64,000 nt of DNA. Origin: Bacillus methanolicus MGA3 (GTDB lineage Bacteria; Bacillota; Bacilli; Bacillales; Cytobacillaceae). Below the pieces are notes generated by a model, which was not told the DNA's origin, ran no database searches, and saw nothing but the letters and a program-made list of their open reading frames with translations. The DNA lies in the NCBI RefSeq assembly GCF_000724485.1, contig NZ_CP007739.1, positions 2,946,001 through 3,010,000 of the forward strand, in the 5' to 3' direction. The position numbers and the translations under genes are program-made. Shown here one piece after another: positions 25,717 through 34,004 of the stretch. Within the stretch, counting starts at the first letter, position 1; each line of letters opens with the position of its first letter.

Positions 25717-27324
25717 CTATCTTCCAACGATACCCATACCGTTGATAATTTTATCCAGCATTTCATCAATCACAGTAATATTCCGAGCTGAAGCATTGTA
25801 CGCATGCTGGAATTTGATCATATTTGTCATTTCTTCATCTAAAGAAACTGAACTGATCGATTGCCGGTTCTGATCGACCGTGTCGGCCAGTATTTGTGAG
25901 TTTTTTGCATCTTTTGCAGCACTTTGGGAGTCGACGCCAAGTTTTCCGATGATACCTGCGTAGAATGTATCAATATTACCTATCAGTCCACTAGGAAGTG
26001 TCTTTCCCGCCTGTTTATAAAAGTCATAATCTTGAAAACTCTTAGTTTTAAGGTCCGCAAGAATTTGAGCGTTTTTATTGTCGCCTGAGTTTCCACTATC
26101 TGCCCCTGCTGCAATAAGACTAGGATTATTTTTTATTTCATCGCTCACTTTAATTGACTGAGCAGGATTAGCTGGATCAACAATTTCAAAGAAATCTTTT
26201 TTATTCGCATCTTGTTTAGGAGGCAATTCATTTAGAGCGAACCCTCTTTGATGGTAATAGTTAAATTCATTCACAAACGCTTCTGTCATTTTGTTCAGCT
26301 TATCCAGCATTTCCGGATAATAACCTTTGTTATCAGTTCCGGATTTATAGCCATAGCTTTCAATCAGTCCGGCTAATTGACCCGAAAAAGTAAAATTGGT
26401 GATTTCTGTAATCCCGACTTTTACTTTTGTAATAAGTCCATTGATGTTGTCCGGGTCGGGGTTGGTACCATCATTTTCATCAACGATTTCAAGATTGTTT
26501 GTGCTCATCATTCCGGTCGATTTGTCGACACTGACTAAAGTAACAGGAGGACTAAAAGATTTTCCGTCTTCCTGGACAATTTCAATATTATAAAGCCCTT
26601 CGGCAATTTCCATTGCATTGCCATAGTTGTCTGGTTTAACATTTGTTACCTTGATATTAATTAATTTTGAAAGTTGGTCTACGAGTATGTCCCGTTCATC
26701 GTAAAGATCGTTTGGCAAATATCCGTTTGGTTCCACCTTGGAAATTTGTCGGTTTAGACTATCGATTTGAGAAACGAGAGCATTAATTTCTTTTACTTTC
26801 ACGCCGATTTCGTGTCCAATATCATGCTGGACTCTCGATAGTGAGTTGTAATAATAATTTAATGTATCGGCAACCATTTGGCCGCTCGCTGCCACAACAT
26901 CTCGTGCACCTGAGTTTTCTGTATGGCTCGCAAGGTCTTGAAGAGAATTCCAGAATTTTTCCAAAATGCTTTGCAATCCGCTTTCAGATGGTTCGTTCAT
27001 GATCTCTTCCATTTTTGTTAAAGACTCGCTTAACGTCCCATGGTAACCTACTTTGCTCATTTCAACACGGTATTGAAGATCTAGGAAACTTTCTCTTATC
27101 CGCTGTACCGACCCAGCCTCTACTCCTGTTCCCATCTGTCCTGGCAAATTCGGCCTGTTCATCCCGATAGAAGGGTATGGAGTCGTTTGCTGGAAGTTTA
27201 CTCTTTGGCGGGAATATCCCGGTGTATTGGCATTGGCAATGTTATGTCCGGTTGTATATAATGCACTTTGCTGGGTGAACATCCCGCGGCGAGCGATTTC
27301 CAGTCCCATAAAGGTTGAACGCAT
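25717..27324 (-). CDS. flgK: Flagellar hook-associated protein FlgK
   Basis: 535 residues, close to the family norm. N-terminal STFMGLEIARRGMFTQQSAL and TGHNIANANTPGYSRQ are characteristic of hook-type proteins; the C-terminus has NMIKFQHAYNASARNITVI. FlgK (HAP1) is the first junction protein. GGAGG lies 7 nt before the ATG. Exported by the flagellar type III system with FlgN as chaperone. Confidence 0.97.
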   Translation of the reverse strand: MRSTFMGLEIARRGMFTQQSALYTTGHNIANANTPGYSRQRVNFQQTTPYPSIGMNRPNLPGQMGTGVEAGSVQRIRESFLDLQYRVEMSKVGYHGTLSESLTKMEEIMNEPSESGLQSILEKFWNSLQDLASHTENSGARDVVAASGQMVADTLNYYYNSLSRVQHDIGHEIGVKVKEINALVSQIDSLNRQISKVEPNGYLPNDLYDERDILVDQLSKLINIKVTNVKPDNYGNAMEIAEGLYNIEIVQEDGKSFSPPVTLVSVDKSTGMMSTNNLEIVDENDGTNPDPDNINGLITKVKVGITEITNFTFSGQLAGLIESYGYKSGTDNKGYYPEMLDKLNKMTEAFVNEFNYYHQRGFALNELPPKQDANKKDFFEIVDPANPAQSIKVSDEIKNNPSLIAAGADSGNSGDNKNAQILADLKTKSFQDYDFYKQAGKTLPSGLIGNIDTFYAGIIGKLGVDSQSAAKDAKNSQILADTVDQNRQSISSVSLDEEMTNMIKFQHAYNASARNITVIDEMLDKIINGMGIVGR

Positions 27325-27342
27325 TATCGTTCCTCCATTCTG

Positions 27343-27825
27343 CTACACTTTTGAATTAAAGATACCTTGAGGAATTTTTGAATGATGATGTTTATCAGTC
27401 GGAGGACTGTAAGTAAAAAACTCCGGCTGCGGGTTTATTAGATTCATAGAAAAGTTTACGAACTGCAGGGAATAATGGATCATTTGCTGATTTAAAAAAT
27501 TTCGTTCTTTCAGTTCAAGAACCGTTTCCATGAGCTGATTCGAAAGCTCAAGGAGCCGGTCATGCTCTTCACCTTTTAAAACACCCAGACAGTCGGTCAC
27601 TGTTGGATTTTCCACTTGAGGCAATAGATTTGATGCTGCAGCCTGGCGTTCCTTTTCTATTTTCCCAATCGCCGTAATGTGCACTTGCTCTTCTTGAAGC
27701 AGTTTGTTCAGGGAGTTGATATCCCCTTGCTTTATAATTTCTGTTTTCTTAACAGCAATTTCATACAAGCTTTTATGGAGCTTCAACAATTTTTCCATCG
27801 ATGCCGTTAGAGATTGAAAGGACAT
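27343..27825 (-). CDS. flgN: Flagellar export chaperone FlgN
   Basis: 160 residues, helical, soluble: LTASMEKLLKLHKSLYEIAV and KKTEIIKQGDINSLNKLLQE are typical of the FlgN N-terminal helices. FlgN chaperones FlgK and FlgL, which are encoded directly downstream. Corresponds to B. subtilis YvyG. Confidence 0.92.
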   Translation of the reverse strand: MSFQSLTASMEKLLKLHKSLYEIAVKKTEIIKQGDINSLNKLLQEEQVHITAIGKIEKERQAAASNLLPQVENPTVTDCLGVLKGEEHDRLLELSNQLMETVLELKERNFLNQQMIHYSLQFVNFSMNLINPQPEFFTYSPPTDKHHHSKIPQGIFNSKV

Positions 27826-27846
27826 GTTTATCCCTTCCTTTTTTCA

Positions 27847-28113
27847 TTATTTATTAAAATAAAAATTCACGATACTTTTCGCAATTTCTTTTGGATTCGG
27901 TTTATAAGTACCGTTTTCAATTTGCATTTTTAGTGCATTTACTTTTGCTTGCCGTTCTTTTTCGAATTGCGAAACTTGCTGAAGCTCTTTGGCAGCTTCG
28001 GAAATTTCAACTTTATCCGCTTTCTTGCCGGCTGCTCTTTCCACTTGGTTGAGCTTATCCATTTGCCGCTTATAAGGATTGACTCCTGACGGTCCAAAGT
28101 TATTGATTTTCAT
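27847..28113 (-). CDS. flgM: Anti-sigma-D factor FlgM
   Basis: 88 residues. MKINNFGPSGVNPYKRQ at the start and DKVEISEAAKELQQ plus KEIAKSIVNFYF at the end match FlgM, which holds SigD until it is exported through the finished hook. Two ATGs are adjacent; the second (28113) has the better distance to GAGGG and matches the B. subtilis start. A SigD-like promoter and a terminator of yvyF lie upstream. Confidence 0.95.
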   Translation of the reverse strand: MKINNFGPSGVNPYKRQMDKLNQVERAAGKKADKVEISEAAKELQQVSQFEKERQAKVNALKMQIENGTYKPNPKEIAKSIVNFYFNK

Positions 28114-28154
28114 CATTTTCCCTCACTTTCGCTCCGAACATTGCTTTAATTCTA

Positions 28155-28182
28155 TTATCGGATAAAAGCGGCTGATTTTTTA
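28155..28182 (-). promoter_or_regulatory. Candidate SigD promoter of flgM
   Basis: TAAA, 16-nt spacer, TCCGATAA on the minus strand. Autogenous SigD control of flgM is known in B. subtilis. Confidence 0.6.
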
Positions 28183-28232
28183 ATATTAATTTTAAAATTA
28201 CTTCTTTCAGCCTAAAATGGGAAAACGGATTT

Positions 28233-28262
28233 AAAAAAAAGCCGTATGCACTTGCATACAGC
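28233..28262 (-). terminator. Terminator of yvyF
   Basis: GCTGTATGC and GCATACGGC pair and are followed by eight T on the minus strand. The stem touches the yvyF stop codon. Confidence 0.88.
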
Positions 28263-28696
28263 TAGAATTCACGTTTGCGGTATCTTGCATCCATGGCGAG
28301 ATATGTGGCTTGCTTTTCTCTTTTTTCAATTTCGCGTTTTCGCTCCTCTTCGGCTTCATGCAGCTCAAGCTCTTTGCGGAGCTCTTCTTTGCAATGATTA
28401 CAAAGTTTTCCTTCCCTGATTATTTTCCCGCACTTGTCGCACGGATATCCCAGATTTGGGAATTGGGTTAATATTAAACGGCCGGTTCGGATAAATTTAA
28501 AAAGCAGTTCCTCTTCGACCCCGGTTGCCTCAACCACCTGCTGAATTGTGGCTGCCCGGTTTTCCCGTTTCCGGATAAACCGATAGACGGTTTCATACGC
28601 TTTTTCTTCTTCTTTCCAGCAATTTTGGCATATATCACGAAATTGATTTTTAACAAAAATTCCACCGCATTTAGGGCAATTAGCTAGCTCCCCCAT
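28262..28696 (-). CDS. yvyF: YvyF, zinc-ribbon flagellar-operon protein
   Basis: 144 residues with two cysteine pairs sets: CPKCGG...CQNC near the N-terminus and CDKCGK...CNHC around residue 85-105, likely zinc ribbons. Between them is a helical region (TIQQVVEATGVEEELLFKFI) resembling a winged helix, and a charged C-terminal helix. It is the first gene of the B. subtilis flgM operon, but its function is not established; a regulatory role is a guess. GGGGGAG precedes the ATG. Confidence 0.9.
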   Translation of the reverse strand: MGELANCPKCGGIFVKNQFRDICQNCWKEEEKAYETVYRFIRKRENRAATIQQVVEATGVEEELLFKFIRTGRLILTQFPNLGYPCDKCGKIIREGKLCNHCKEELRKELELHEAEEERKREIEKREKQATYLAMDARYRKREF

Positions 28697-28777
28697 CCGG
28701 TTTCTCCCCCTGTCGAAAAATATCTCACTTTATTATATCTTGTCGAAATAAGGAAAGAAATGAAAATTATGAGACAA

Positions 28778-29497
28778 TTATCCGCGCGCGAGAGTAAACG
28801 AAGTGACAGATGCCGCTCCCGCTTCTTTCAAAATTTTTGCAGCATGTCTGATTGTTGAGCCGGTCGTGTATATGTCATCGACTAATACGATCTTTTTATT
28901 TAATACAGAACAGCCAGGATCTAATTGAAACACCTGAGAAAGATGAATCCTTTCGTTTCTCGATTTTTTCGATTGTTTTTCGGCGTGAACACGGGTCAAT
29001 ACATTTGCCGGAGTAAAACCTGATACTTTGATTAATGCTTCCGCTTGATTAAAACCCCGTTCATACAGGCGTTCTCCGCTTAAAGGGATCGGAACAAGGA
29101 GATCATAGTTCATCTTCAAAAGTTTTTCTTGCAACGGTGCGGCGAATACTTTCGATAGAGCGTAATCACCGCGAAACTTATAACGGGCAATCACTTCTTT
29201 TAAAAAATGATTGTAGTTATAAAGGGAATTATTTTTCTCAAGAAAGCCGTGCCACTCCGAATCTTCTTCCCAGCGGATACAGTCAAAACAAAGATCCGCT
29301 TGCCGATATTGTTCTTCGAGGTGCTCAAATGGCCTGCTGCACAGTCGGCATGTTTCACCCTCGATAACAGAAAATCGGCCAAGACAAGTTTGGCACGCAA
29401 CAGTTTTCATTTCTTTTTCAAATAATGCCTGCCAGCCTGCAACAGGCACAATTTCCTCAAGGCAGATGAAACATAAGTCATTTTGAAAAATCTTCAT
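28778..29497 (-). CDS. comFC: ComFC, late competence phosphoribosyltransferase-like protein
   Basis: 239 residues. The N-terminal part has cysteine pairs (CFICLEE, CQTC, CRLC, CFDC) likely binding zinc; the C-terminal PRTase-like domain holds the PRPP loop IVLVDDIYTTGSTIRHA and an upstream VPIPLSGERLYERGFNQA. ComFC helps ComFA in internalising single-stranded DNA during transformation. It overlaps comFA by 4 nt (ATGA). The small comFB present between them in B. subtilis is missing. Confidence 0.95.
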   Translation of the reverse strand: MKIFQNDLCFICLEEIVPVAGWQALFEKEMKTVACQTCLGRFSVIEGETCRLCSRPFEHLEEQYRQADLCFDCIRWEEDSEWHGFLEKNNSLYNYNHFLKEVIARYKFRGDYALSKVFAAPLQEKLLKMNYDLLVPIPLSGERLYERGFNQAEALIKVSGFTPANVLTRVHAEKQSKKSRNERIHLSQVFQLDPGCSVLNKKIVLVDDIYTTGSTIRHAAKILKEAGAASVTSFTLARG

Positions 29498-30990
29498 CCA
29501 TCTACTAGCCCCTTTTTTCTCGCTTCTATGTTCATCCGAATGATCTGGTTTCTCGCTTTTACCATCGTTTTTGTTTTTCCGTAATGAAAAAACGTTATGG
29601 TGCCGTTCGGATAATCGGCACTCCTTCCCACCCTGCCGGCGATTTGCACAAGGGCGCTTTCTGTAAAAATTCGATCTTCAGATCCAAGAACGGCTGCATC
29701 GATATTTGGAAAAGTTACCCCTCTTTCGAGAATGGTCGTCGTTAATAAAATAGGAGTTTTTTGATTACGCATTGCTTGTACTTTTTCCTTTCGCTCAGGG
29801 TCTTCTGCATGGACAGATTGAATATCGGGGTGAAGTTTTTGAAGAAGAGGAAGGATTTTTTCCATCAATTCGATTTGGGGAACAAACAATAATGATTGTT
29901 TATTGCTCTGAAGACGCTTTTCAATCCATCGGAGTACATTATCAGGCAGACGGTTCTTTTGCAATTGCTTTTGCCAGTTGCCGCACCAGACAAATTCCGG
30001 GACAGGGAGTGGATGGCGGTGATAGCGTGCCGGAATCGTGACAAAATTTCTTTTGCCGAAGCGGCACTCTCGCTGCCATTTTTCGTTCGGGGTAGCGGTA
30101 AGATAAATCATCGAGGAATCTGGCTTTCTTGACTGCTTGACTGCATATTGCAAAGTTTTATCAACCGAATAAGGAAAGGCGTCGACTTCGTCAAGGATGA
30201 CTGTATCAAAGGCCTTGTAAAAGCGAAGAAGCTGATGGGTCGTTGAAATGGTTAACGGGGCGTTGAGATGGCGGTCTTCGCTTCCTCCGTAAAGAGCAGC
30301 AACTGGGATTTCGGGAAAAACAGCTTTTAAGCGCGGGGTGAGTTCGAGGACAACATCGGTTCTAGGAGTTGCAATGCAAACCCGTTTTCCGGCTGACAGT
30401 GCTTCGTTTATTCCGGCAAACAATACTTCAGTTTTTCCGGCGCCGCAGACGGCCCAAACTAGAAGGTCTTCGTTCTTTTGCACCGCTGTTACAACTTTTT
30501 CCGAGGCCGTTTGCTGGCCTTCCGAGAGTGTTCCTGTCCAAACTAACGGCGATTCGTACAGTTTCGTCTTAATATTGGGGCCAGTCCAGTTGATGAGCGG
30601 AGTACACTCACTTATCCTGCCCATCATGATACAGTTGCGGCAGTAGGTGCATTCCTCTTGACATCGAGCACAAGGAAAAACAGCAAACATGCGGGGATCG
30701 TTATTGCCGCACCGTTGGCAAATTGTGAGTTTTCCGTTTGTTTCGAGGCCTTTTCGGTACATCACATACCCATTTTCATAGTGTTCTTGAATTTCAGCAA
30801 TTGTGAAAGGAATTTCGTCTATTAAAAGTTGTTTCCCTATGAGGATCTTTTGCAGCTCTTCGTTAGGAGAAAAAGATGGATTGAGAGGCTGCAACTGGAG
30901 ATTTTTGCAGCGGGAGATAGGAAGAGTGCTGACAGATTTTTTGAGACAATAGGAAGGAATGAGCTTATTTTCGATAAAAGCAAATCGCAA
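29494..30990 (-). CDS. comFA: ComFA, DNA-uptake helicase/translocase
   Basis: 498 residues. A four-cysteine zinc finger (CQRCGN, CARC, CTYCRNC at about 105-135) is followed by a superfamily 2 ATPase: Walker A AVCGAGKTE, DEVDAFPY (DEXD), TATPNE (motif III) and QIAGRVGRSADYPNG (motif VI). It drives transforming DNA across the membrane. The TTG at 30990 has a near-perfect AGGAGG 7 nt upstream; the longer ATG frame starts before that signal. It directly follows a coiled-coil repeat gene. Confidence 0.95.
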   Translation of the reverse strand: MRFAFIENKLIPSYCLKKSVSTLPISRCKNLQLQPLNPSFSPNEELQKILIGKQLLIDEIPFTIAEIQEHYENGYVMYRKGLETNGKLTICQRCGNNDPRMFAVFPCARCQEECTYCRNCIMMGRISECTPLINWTGPNIKTKLYESPLVWTGTLSEGQQTASEKVVTAVQKNEDLLVWAVCGAGKTEVLFAGINEALSAGKRVCIATPRTDVVLELTPRLKAVFPEIPVAALYGGSEDRHLNAPLTISTTHQLLRFYKAFDTVILDEVDAFPYSVDKTLQYAVKQSRKPDSSMIYLTATPNEKWQRECRFGKRNFVTIPARYHRHPLPVPEFVWCGNWQKQLQKNRLPDNVLRWIEKRLQSNKQSLLFVPQIELMEKILPLLQKLHPDIQSVHAEDPERKEKVQAMRNQKTPILLTTTILERGVTFPNIDAAVLGSEDRIFTESALVQIAGRVGRSADYPNGTITFFHYGKTKTMVKARNQIIRMNIEARKKGLVDG

Positions 30991-31013
30991 AAGACCACCT
31001 CCTCTACAAGTCA

Positions 31014-31973
31014 TTAATTTTCATTTTGGTTGGCCGCTTTTGTCCGTTCACCCAACAGTTCAATCGCACCGCGGTGCCGGTCAATAACAACTTCTAAATG
31101 TTTAAATTGGCTGCGGGCTTCGATCCTTGTGTTATCAATTTCTCTCATTAGGCTGCCATAATAGAAGGCAACTTCTTTCCGCATTTCAGACTGTTCAGTC
31201 ATGATTGCACCAGTATCTTTCCGCATTTCTGACTGTTCAGTCATGATTGCACCAGTATCTTTCCGCATTTCGCCTTGTTCAGTCTTGATCGCACCGATTT
31301 CTTTCCGCATTTCGCCTTGTTCAGTCTTGATCGCGCCGATTTCTTTCCGCACTTCTGCCTGTTCAGTCTTGATCGCACCGATTTCTTTCCGCATTTCGCC
31401 TTGTTCAGTCTTGATCGCGCCGATTTCTTTCCGCACTTCTGCCTGTTCAGTCTTGATCGCACCAATTTCTTTCCGCATTTCTGACTGTTCAGTCTTGATC
31501 GCACCGATTTCTTCCCGCATTTCACTCTGTTCAGTCTTGATCGCGCCAATTTCTTTCCGCATTTCTGACTGTTCAGTCTTGATCGCACCGATTTCTTCCC
31601 GCATTTCACTCTGTTCAGTCTTGATCGCACCGATTTCTTCCCGCATTTCACTCTGTTCAGTCTTGATCGCGCCGATTTCTTTCCGCATTTCTGACTGTTC
31701 AGTCTTGATCGCACCGATTTCTTTTCGCATTTCTGACTGTTCAGTCTTGATAATACCGATTTCTTCCCGCATTTCTGACTGTTCAGTCTTGATAATACCG
31801 ATTTCTTTTCGCATTTCTGACTGTTCAGCTTTGATTTCACCAATCTCTTTCCGCATTTCGCCCTGTTCGGCTTTAATTTCACCAATTTCTTTCCGCATTT
31901 CATTTTGTTCAAGGGCAATTTCATCAAACCGTTTATTCATTTGCTCCATGAATTGTTTTAATAATGCTTCCAA
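31014..31973 (-). CDS. Coiled-coil protein with 17 tandem 14-residue repeats
   Basis: 319 residues. After a 23-residue head (LEALLKQFMEQMNKRFDE) come 17 units of 14 residues, consensus SEMRKEIGAIKTEQ, then a C-terminal region (GSLMREIDNTRIEARSQFKH). Fourteen residues are exactly two heptads, so a long uninterrupted coiled coil is predicted. No signal peptide or membrane helix. The TTG start at 31973 is chosen because GAGGTGA lies 5 nt before it. It lies between degV and comFA, where B. subtilis has no gene. Function unknown; it could tether or measure distance in an assembly. Confidence 0.85.
   Translation of the reverse strand: MEALLKQFMEQMNKRFDEIALEQNEMRKEIGEIKAEQGEMRKEIGEIKAEQSEMRKEIGIIKTEQSEMREEIGIIKTEQSEMRKEIGAIKTEQSEMRKEIGAIKTEQSEMREEIGAIKTEQSEMREEIGAIKTEQSEMRKEIGAIKTEQSEMREEIGAIKTEQSEMRKEIGAIKTEQAEVRKEIGAIKTEQGEMRKEIGAIKTEQAEVRKEIGAIKTEQGEMRKEIGAIKTEQGEMRKDTGAIMTEQSEMRKDTGAIMTEQSEMRKEVAFYYGSLMREIDNTRIEARSQFKHLEVVIDRHRGAIELLGERTKAANQNEN
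31191..31904 (-). repeat. 17 x 42-bp tandem coding repeat
   Basis: The DNA under the repeat protein is built of 42-bp units, many nearly identical. Because 42 is a multiple of three, all frames stay open, which explains long spurious open frames on both strands. Such arrays change copy number by slippage or recombination. Confidence 0.93.
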
Positions 31974-32050
31974 TGTTCTCACCTCACTTTTCCCATTAGT
32001 ATAGCACATGATGCGCCTCGAGAATTGCGTCATCAAATACAAATTTCGAT

Positions 32051-32084
32051 AAAAAAACACCGCCCTGACTTTGACAGAACGGTG
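32051..32084 (-). terminator. Terminator downstream of the degV-family gene
   Basis: CACCGTTCTG and CAGGGCGGTG pair (with G-U) and are followed by T7 on the minus strand, about 60 nt after the stop. Confidence 0.8.
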
Positions 32085-32145
32085 CATACTTTGAATTTTT
32101 CACCCAACCAAGCAGCGACATATGTGGCAGCAAGTTAACATACGA

Positions 32146-32988
32146 TTATTTTTTCACCCAGCCAAGCCCCATGGAACCTTCGCCGAGATGTGTTCCGATT
32201 ACCGGACCAAAATAGCTGATCATGAACTCAACGTTTGGAAATTGTGCTTCAAGCTCAGCTTTCCACTCTTTCGCTTCTTTTTCGCGGTTGCCATGGATGA
32301 TAGCTGCTTTATAAGCCTCTCCGCTTTTTACATCTTCAGCTAGCAATTCGACGATTCGTTTCATTGCTCTTTTGCGTGTGCGGATTTTTTCAAACGGAAC
32401 AATCACCTTATCAACAAAATGCAAAAGCGGTTTTACTTGAAGAAGACTGCCAATGATTGCCTGGGCGCTTGACAGCCTGCCGCCCCGCTGCAAATGGGAC
32501 AAATCGTCGACCATGAAATAAGCGCGGCTGGATTGCTTCATTTCATTCAATCTCGCTATAATATCTTGAGGATTTTTCCCTTGCTGCGCCATTTCGGCAG
32601 CCTCCAAAGCATAAAAACCTTGAACCATGCAGCTGATTTCCGAGTCAAATGGATAGACCTTAATATTGTCAACCATGTTTCCTGCTGTCACAGCTCCCTG
32701 ATATGTTCCGCTTATTCCGCTTGATAAGTGAATGCTGATCACTGCATCATATTCTTTTGCTAGTTTTTCGAACAGTTCCACAAACTGTCCAACCGGCGGC
32801 TGGGAAGTCGTTGGAAGCTCTCTACGCTTCACTTCTTCATAAAACTGTTCTGCGCTAATCTCAATTTCCTCTTGATAGGATTCGTTCCCGAAAATCACAC
32901 TTAATGGGATCATATATATGTTGTATTTATCACGTAATTCCTTTGGGATGTACGCCGTACTATCTGTGACAACTGCAGTTTTTATCAT
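32146..32988 (-). CDS. DegV-family fatty-acid-binding protein (FakB type)
   Basis: 280 residues. VVTDSTAYIP at the N-terminus, TSQPPVGQF (lipid-head contact loop) and HLSSGISGTYQGA, then DLSHLQRGGRLSSAQA mark the EDD/DegV fold. These proteins bind a fatty acid and present it to the kinase FakA for phosphorylation. Position beside degU and comFA corresponds to B. subtilis degV/yviA. AAAGGAAGG precedes the ATG. Confidence 0.92.
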   Translation of the reverse strand: MIKTAVVTDSTAYIPKELRDKYNIYMIPLSVIFGNESYQEEIEISAEQFYEEVKRRELPTTSQPPVGQFVELFEKLAKEYDAVISIHLSSGISGTYQGAVTAGNMVDNIKVYPFDSEISCMVQGFYALEAAEMAQQGKNPQDIIARLNEMKQSSRAYFMVDDLSHLQRGGRLSSAQAIIGSLLQVKPLLHFVDKVIVPFEKIRTRKRAMKRIVELLAEDVKSGEAYKAAIIHGNREKEAKEWKAELEAQFPNVEFMISYFGPVIGTHLGEGSMGLGWVKK

Positions 32989-33106
32989 AATAGTACCTTC
33001 CTTTTTTCTCCTACTTTTTTCATATTTTTCATTTTAAATGAAATTCTTTTAATTTGCATATAGAAAGGAAGGAAAATAGAGAATTCTCTTTAAAAAGAGA
33101 TCATGA

Positions 33107-33160
33107 GTCGGTTCAAATGATTTATGATCCAATTCCGACAACTTATGATCCACTTCCCAT
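33107..33160. repeat. Short repeats matching the 8501-8600 cluster
   Basis: On the minus strand GGAAGTGGATCATAAG and GGAATTGGATCATAAATCAT follow one another. They match the units near 8501. The degV-degU gap (32989-33281) otherwise holds the degU terminator and AT-rich DNA. Confidence 0.55.
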
Positions 33161-33238
33161 TCTTCAAGCACCTGCATCGTCGATTTTCACCCACATGTAA
33201 ATATTTCGACAAAGTTCGAGCGCACCACTTATGATGTC

Positions 33239-33283
33239 TCAAAAAATGAGGGGCTTTCTATCTATGAAAGCCCCTCATTTTTT
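33239..33283. terminator. Bidirectional terminator of degU
   Basis: AAAAAATGAGGGGCTTTC and GAAAGCCCCTCATTTTTT flank a 7-nt loop, a very strong symmetrical hairpin against the degU stop. Confidence 0.92.
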
Positions 33284-33965
33284 ATCGTACCTCAACCCAG
33301 CCGTTTTTGATCGCTACTACAACGGCTTGGGTACGGTCATTTACATTCATTTTTTGCAGGATATTGCTGACATGGTTTTTCACGGTTTTTTCACTGATGA
33401 ACAGTGCTTCTCCGAAGCCGAGGTTGCTTTTTCCGTCTGCCAACAGCTGAAGCACTTCACATTCGCGGCGGGTCAATAAATGAAGCGGGCGGCGGATTTC
33501 ACCGTTGGGCGGATAAGATTCCCCGTTTCCGGTTTCGGTTGCCAGCCTGCGATATTCTTTTACTAAATTGTGGGTAACTTTCGGATGGATATAAGATCCG
33601 CCTTCAGCTACAACCTTAACGGCTTCAACGAGTGCATCTGCATCCATTTCCTTCAGCAGGTAGCCGCTCGCACCTGTTTTCAATGCATGGGTTACATAGT
33701 TTTCATCATCGTGAATCGATAAGATTATAACGCGTGATTCCGGATATTTCTCAATTAATTGTTGTGTTGCCTCGATCCCATTTGTATGAGGCATATTAAT
33801 ATCCATGATGACAACATCCGGATGATATTGTTCAACGAGATGAATGGCGTCTTTTCCATCATCTCCCTCGGCCACAACTTCAAATGATTTTTCAAAATCT
33901 AATATTCTTTTTACCCCTTCTCTAAAAAGTTGGTGATCATCAATTATCACAATTTTTGTAGTCAA
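33282..33965 (-). CDS. degU: Two-component response regulator DegU
   Basis: 227 residues. Receiver domain with acidic pocket IIDDH and the phospho-acceptor Asp in [10 protein letters not shown] (about 56), then a LuxR-type [18 protein letters not shown] and [15 protein letters not shown]. Nearly identical C-terminus to B. subtilis DegU as recalled. It controls exoenzymes, competence, motility and biofilm genes; phosphorylated by DegS encoded just upstream. Confidence 0.97.
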   Translation of the reverse strand: MTTKIVIIDDHQLFREGVKRILDFEKSFEVVAEGDDGKDAIHLVEQYHPDVVIMDINMPHTNGIEATQQLIEKYPESRVIILSIHDDENYVTHALKTGASGYLLKEMDADALVEAVKVVAEGGSYIHPKVTHNLVKEYRRLATETGNGESYPPNGEIRRPLHLLTRRECEVLQLLADGKSNLGFGEALFISEKTVKNHVSNILQKMNVNDRTQAVVVAIKNGWVEVR

Positions 33966-34004
33966 TCCAATTCGCCTCCCTTGTTCTTTCGGTTATCTCT
34001 TTTT

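Noticed and set aside
31191..31904. Regular direct repeats resembling a CRISPR array
   Set aside because: Units abut without unique spacers, and period 42 keeps a coiled-coil reading frame. It is a coding tandem repeat.
31201..32004. A 267-codon open frame on the plus strand over the coiled-coil repeat gene
   Set aside because: It is the shadow of 42-bp coding repeats; the minus-strand frame has start, ribosome binding site, heptad logic and non-repeat ends.
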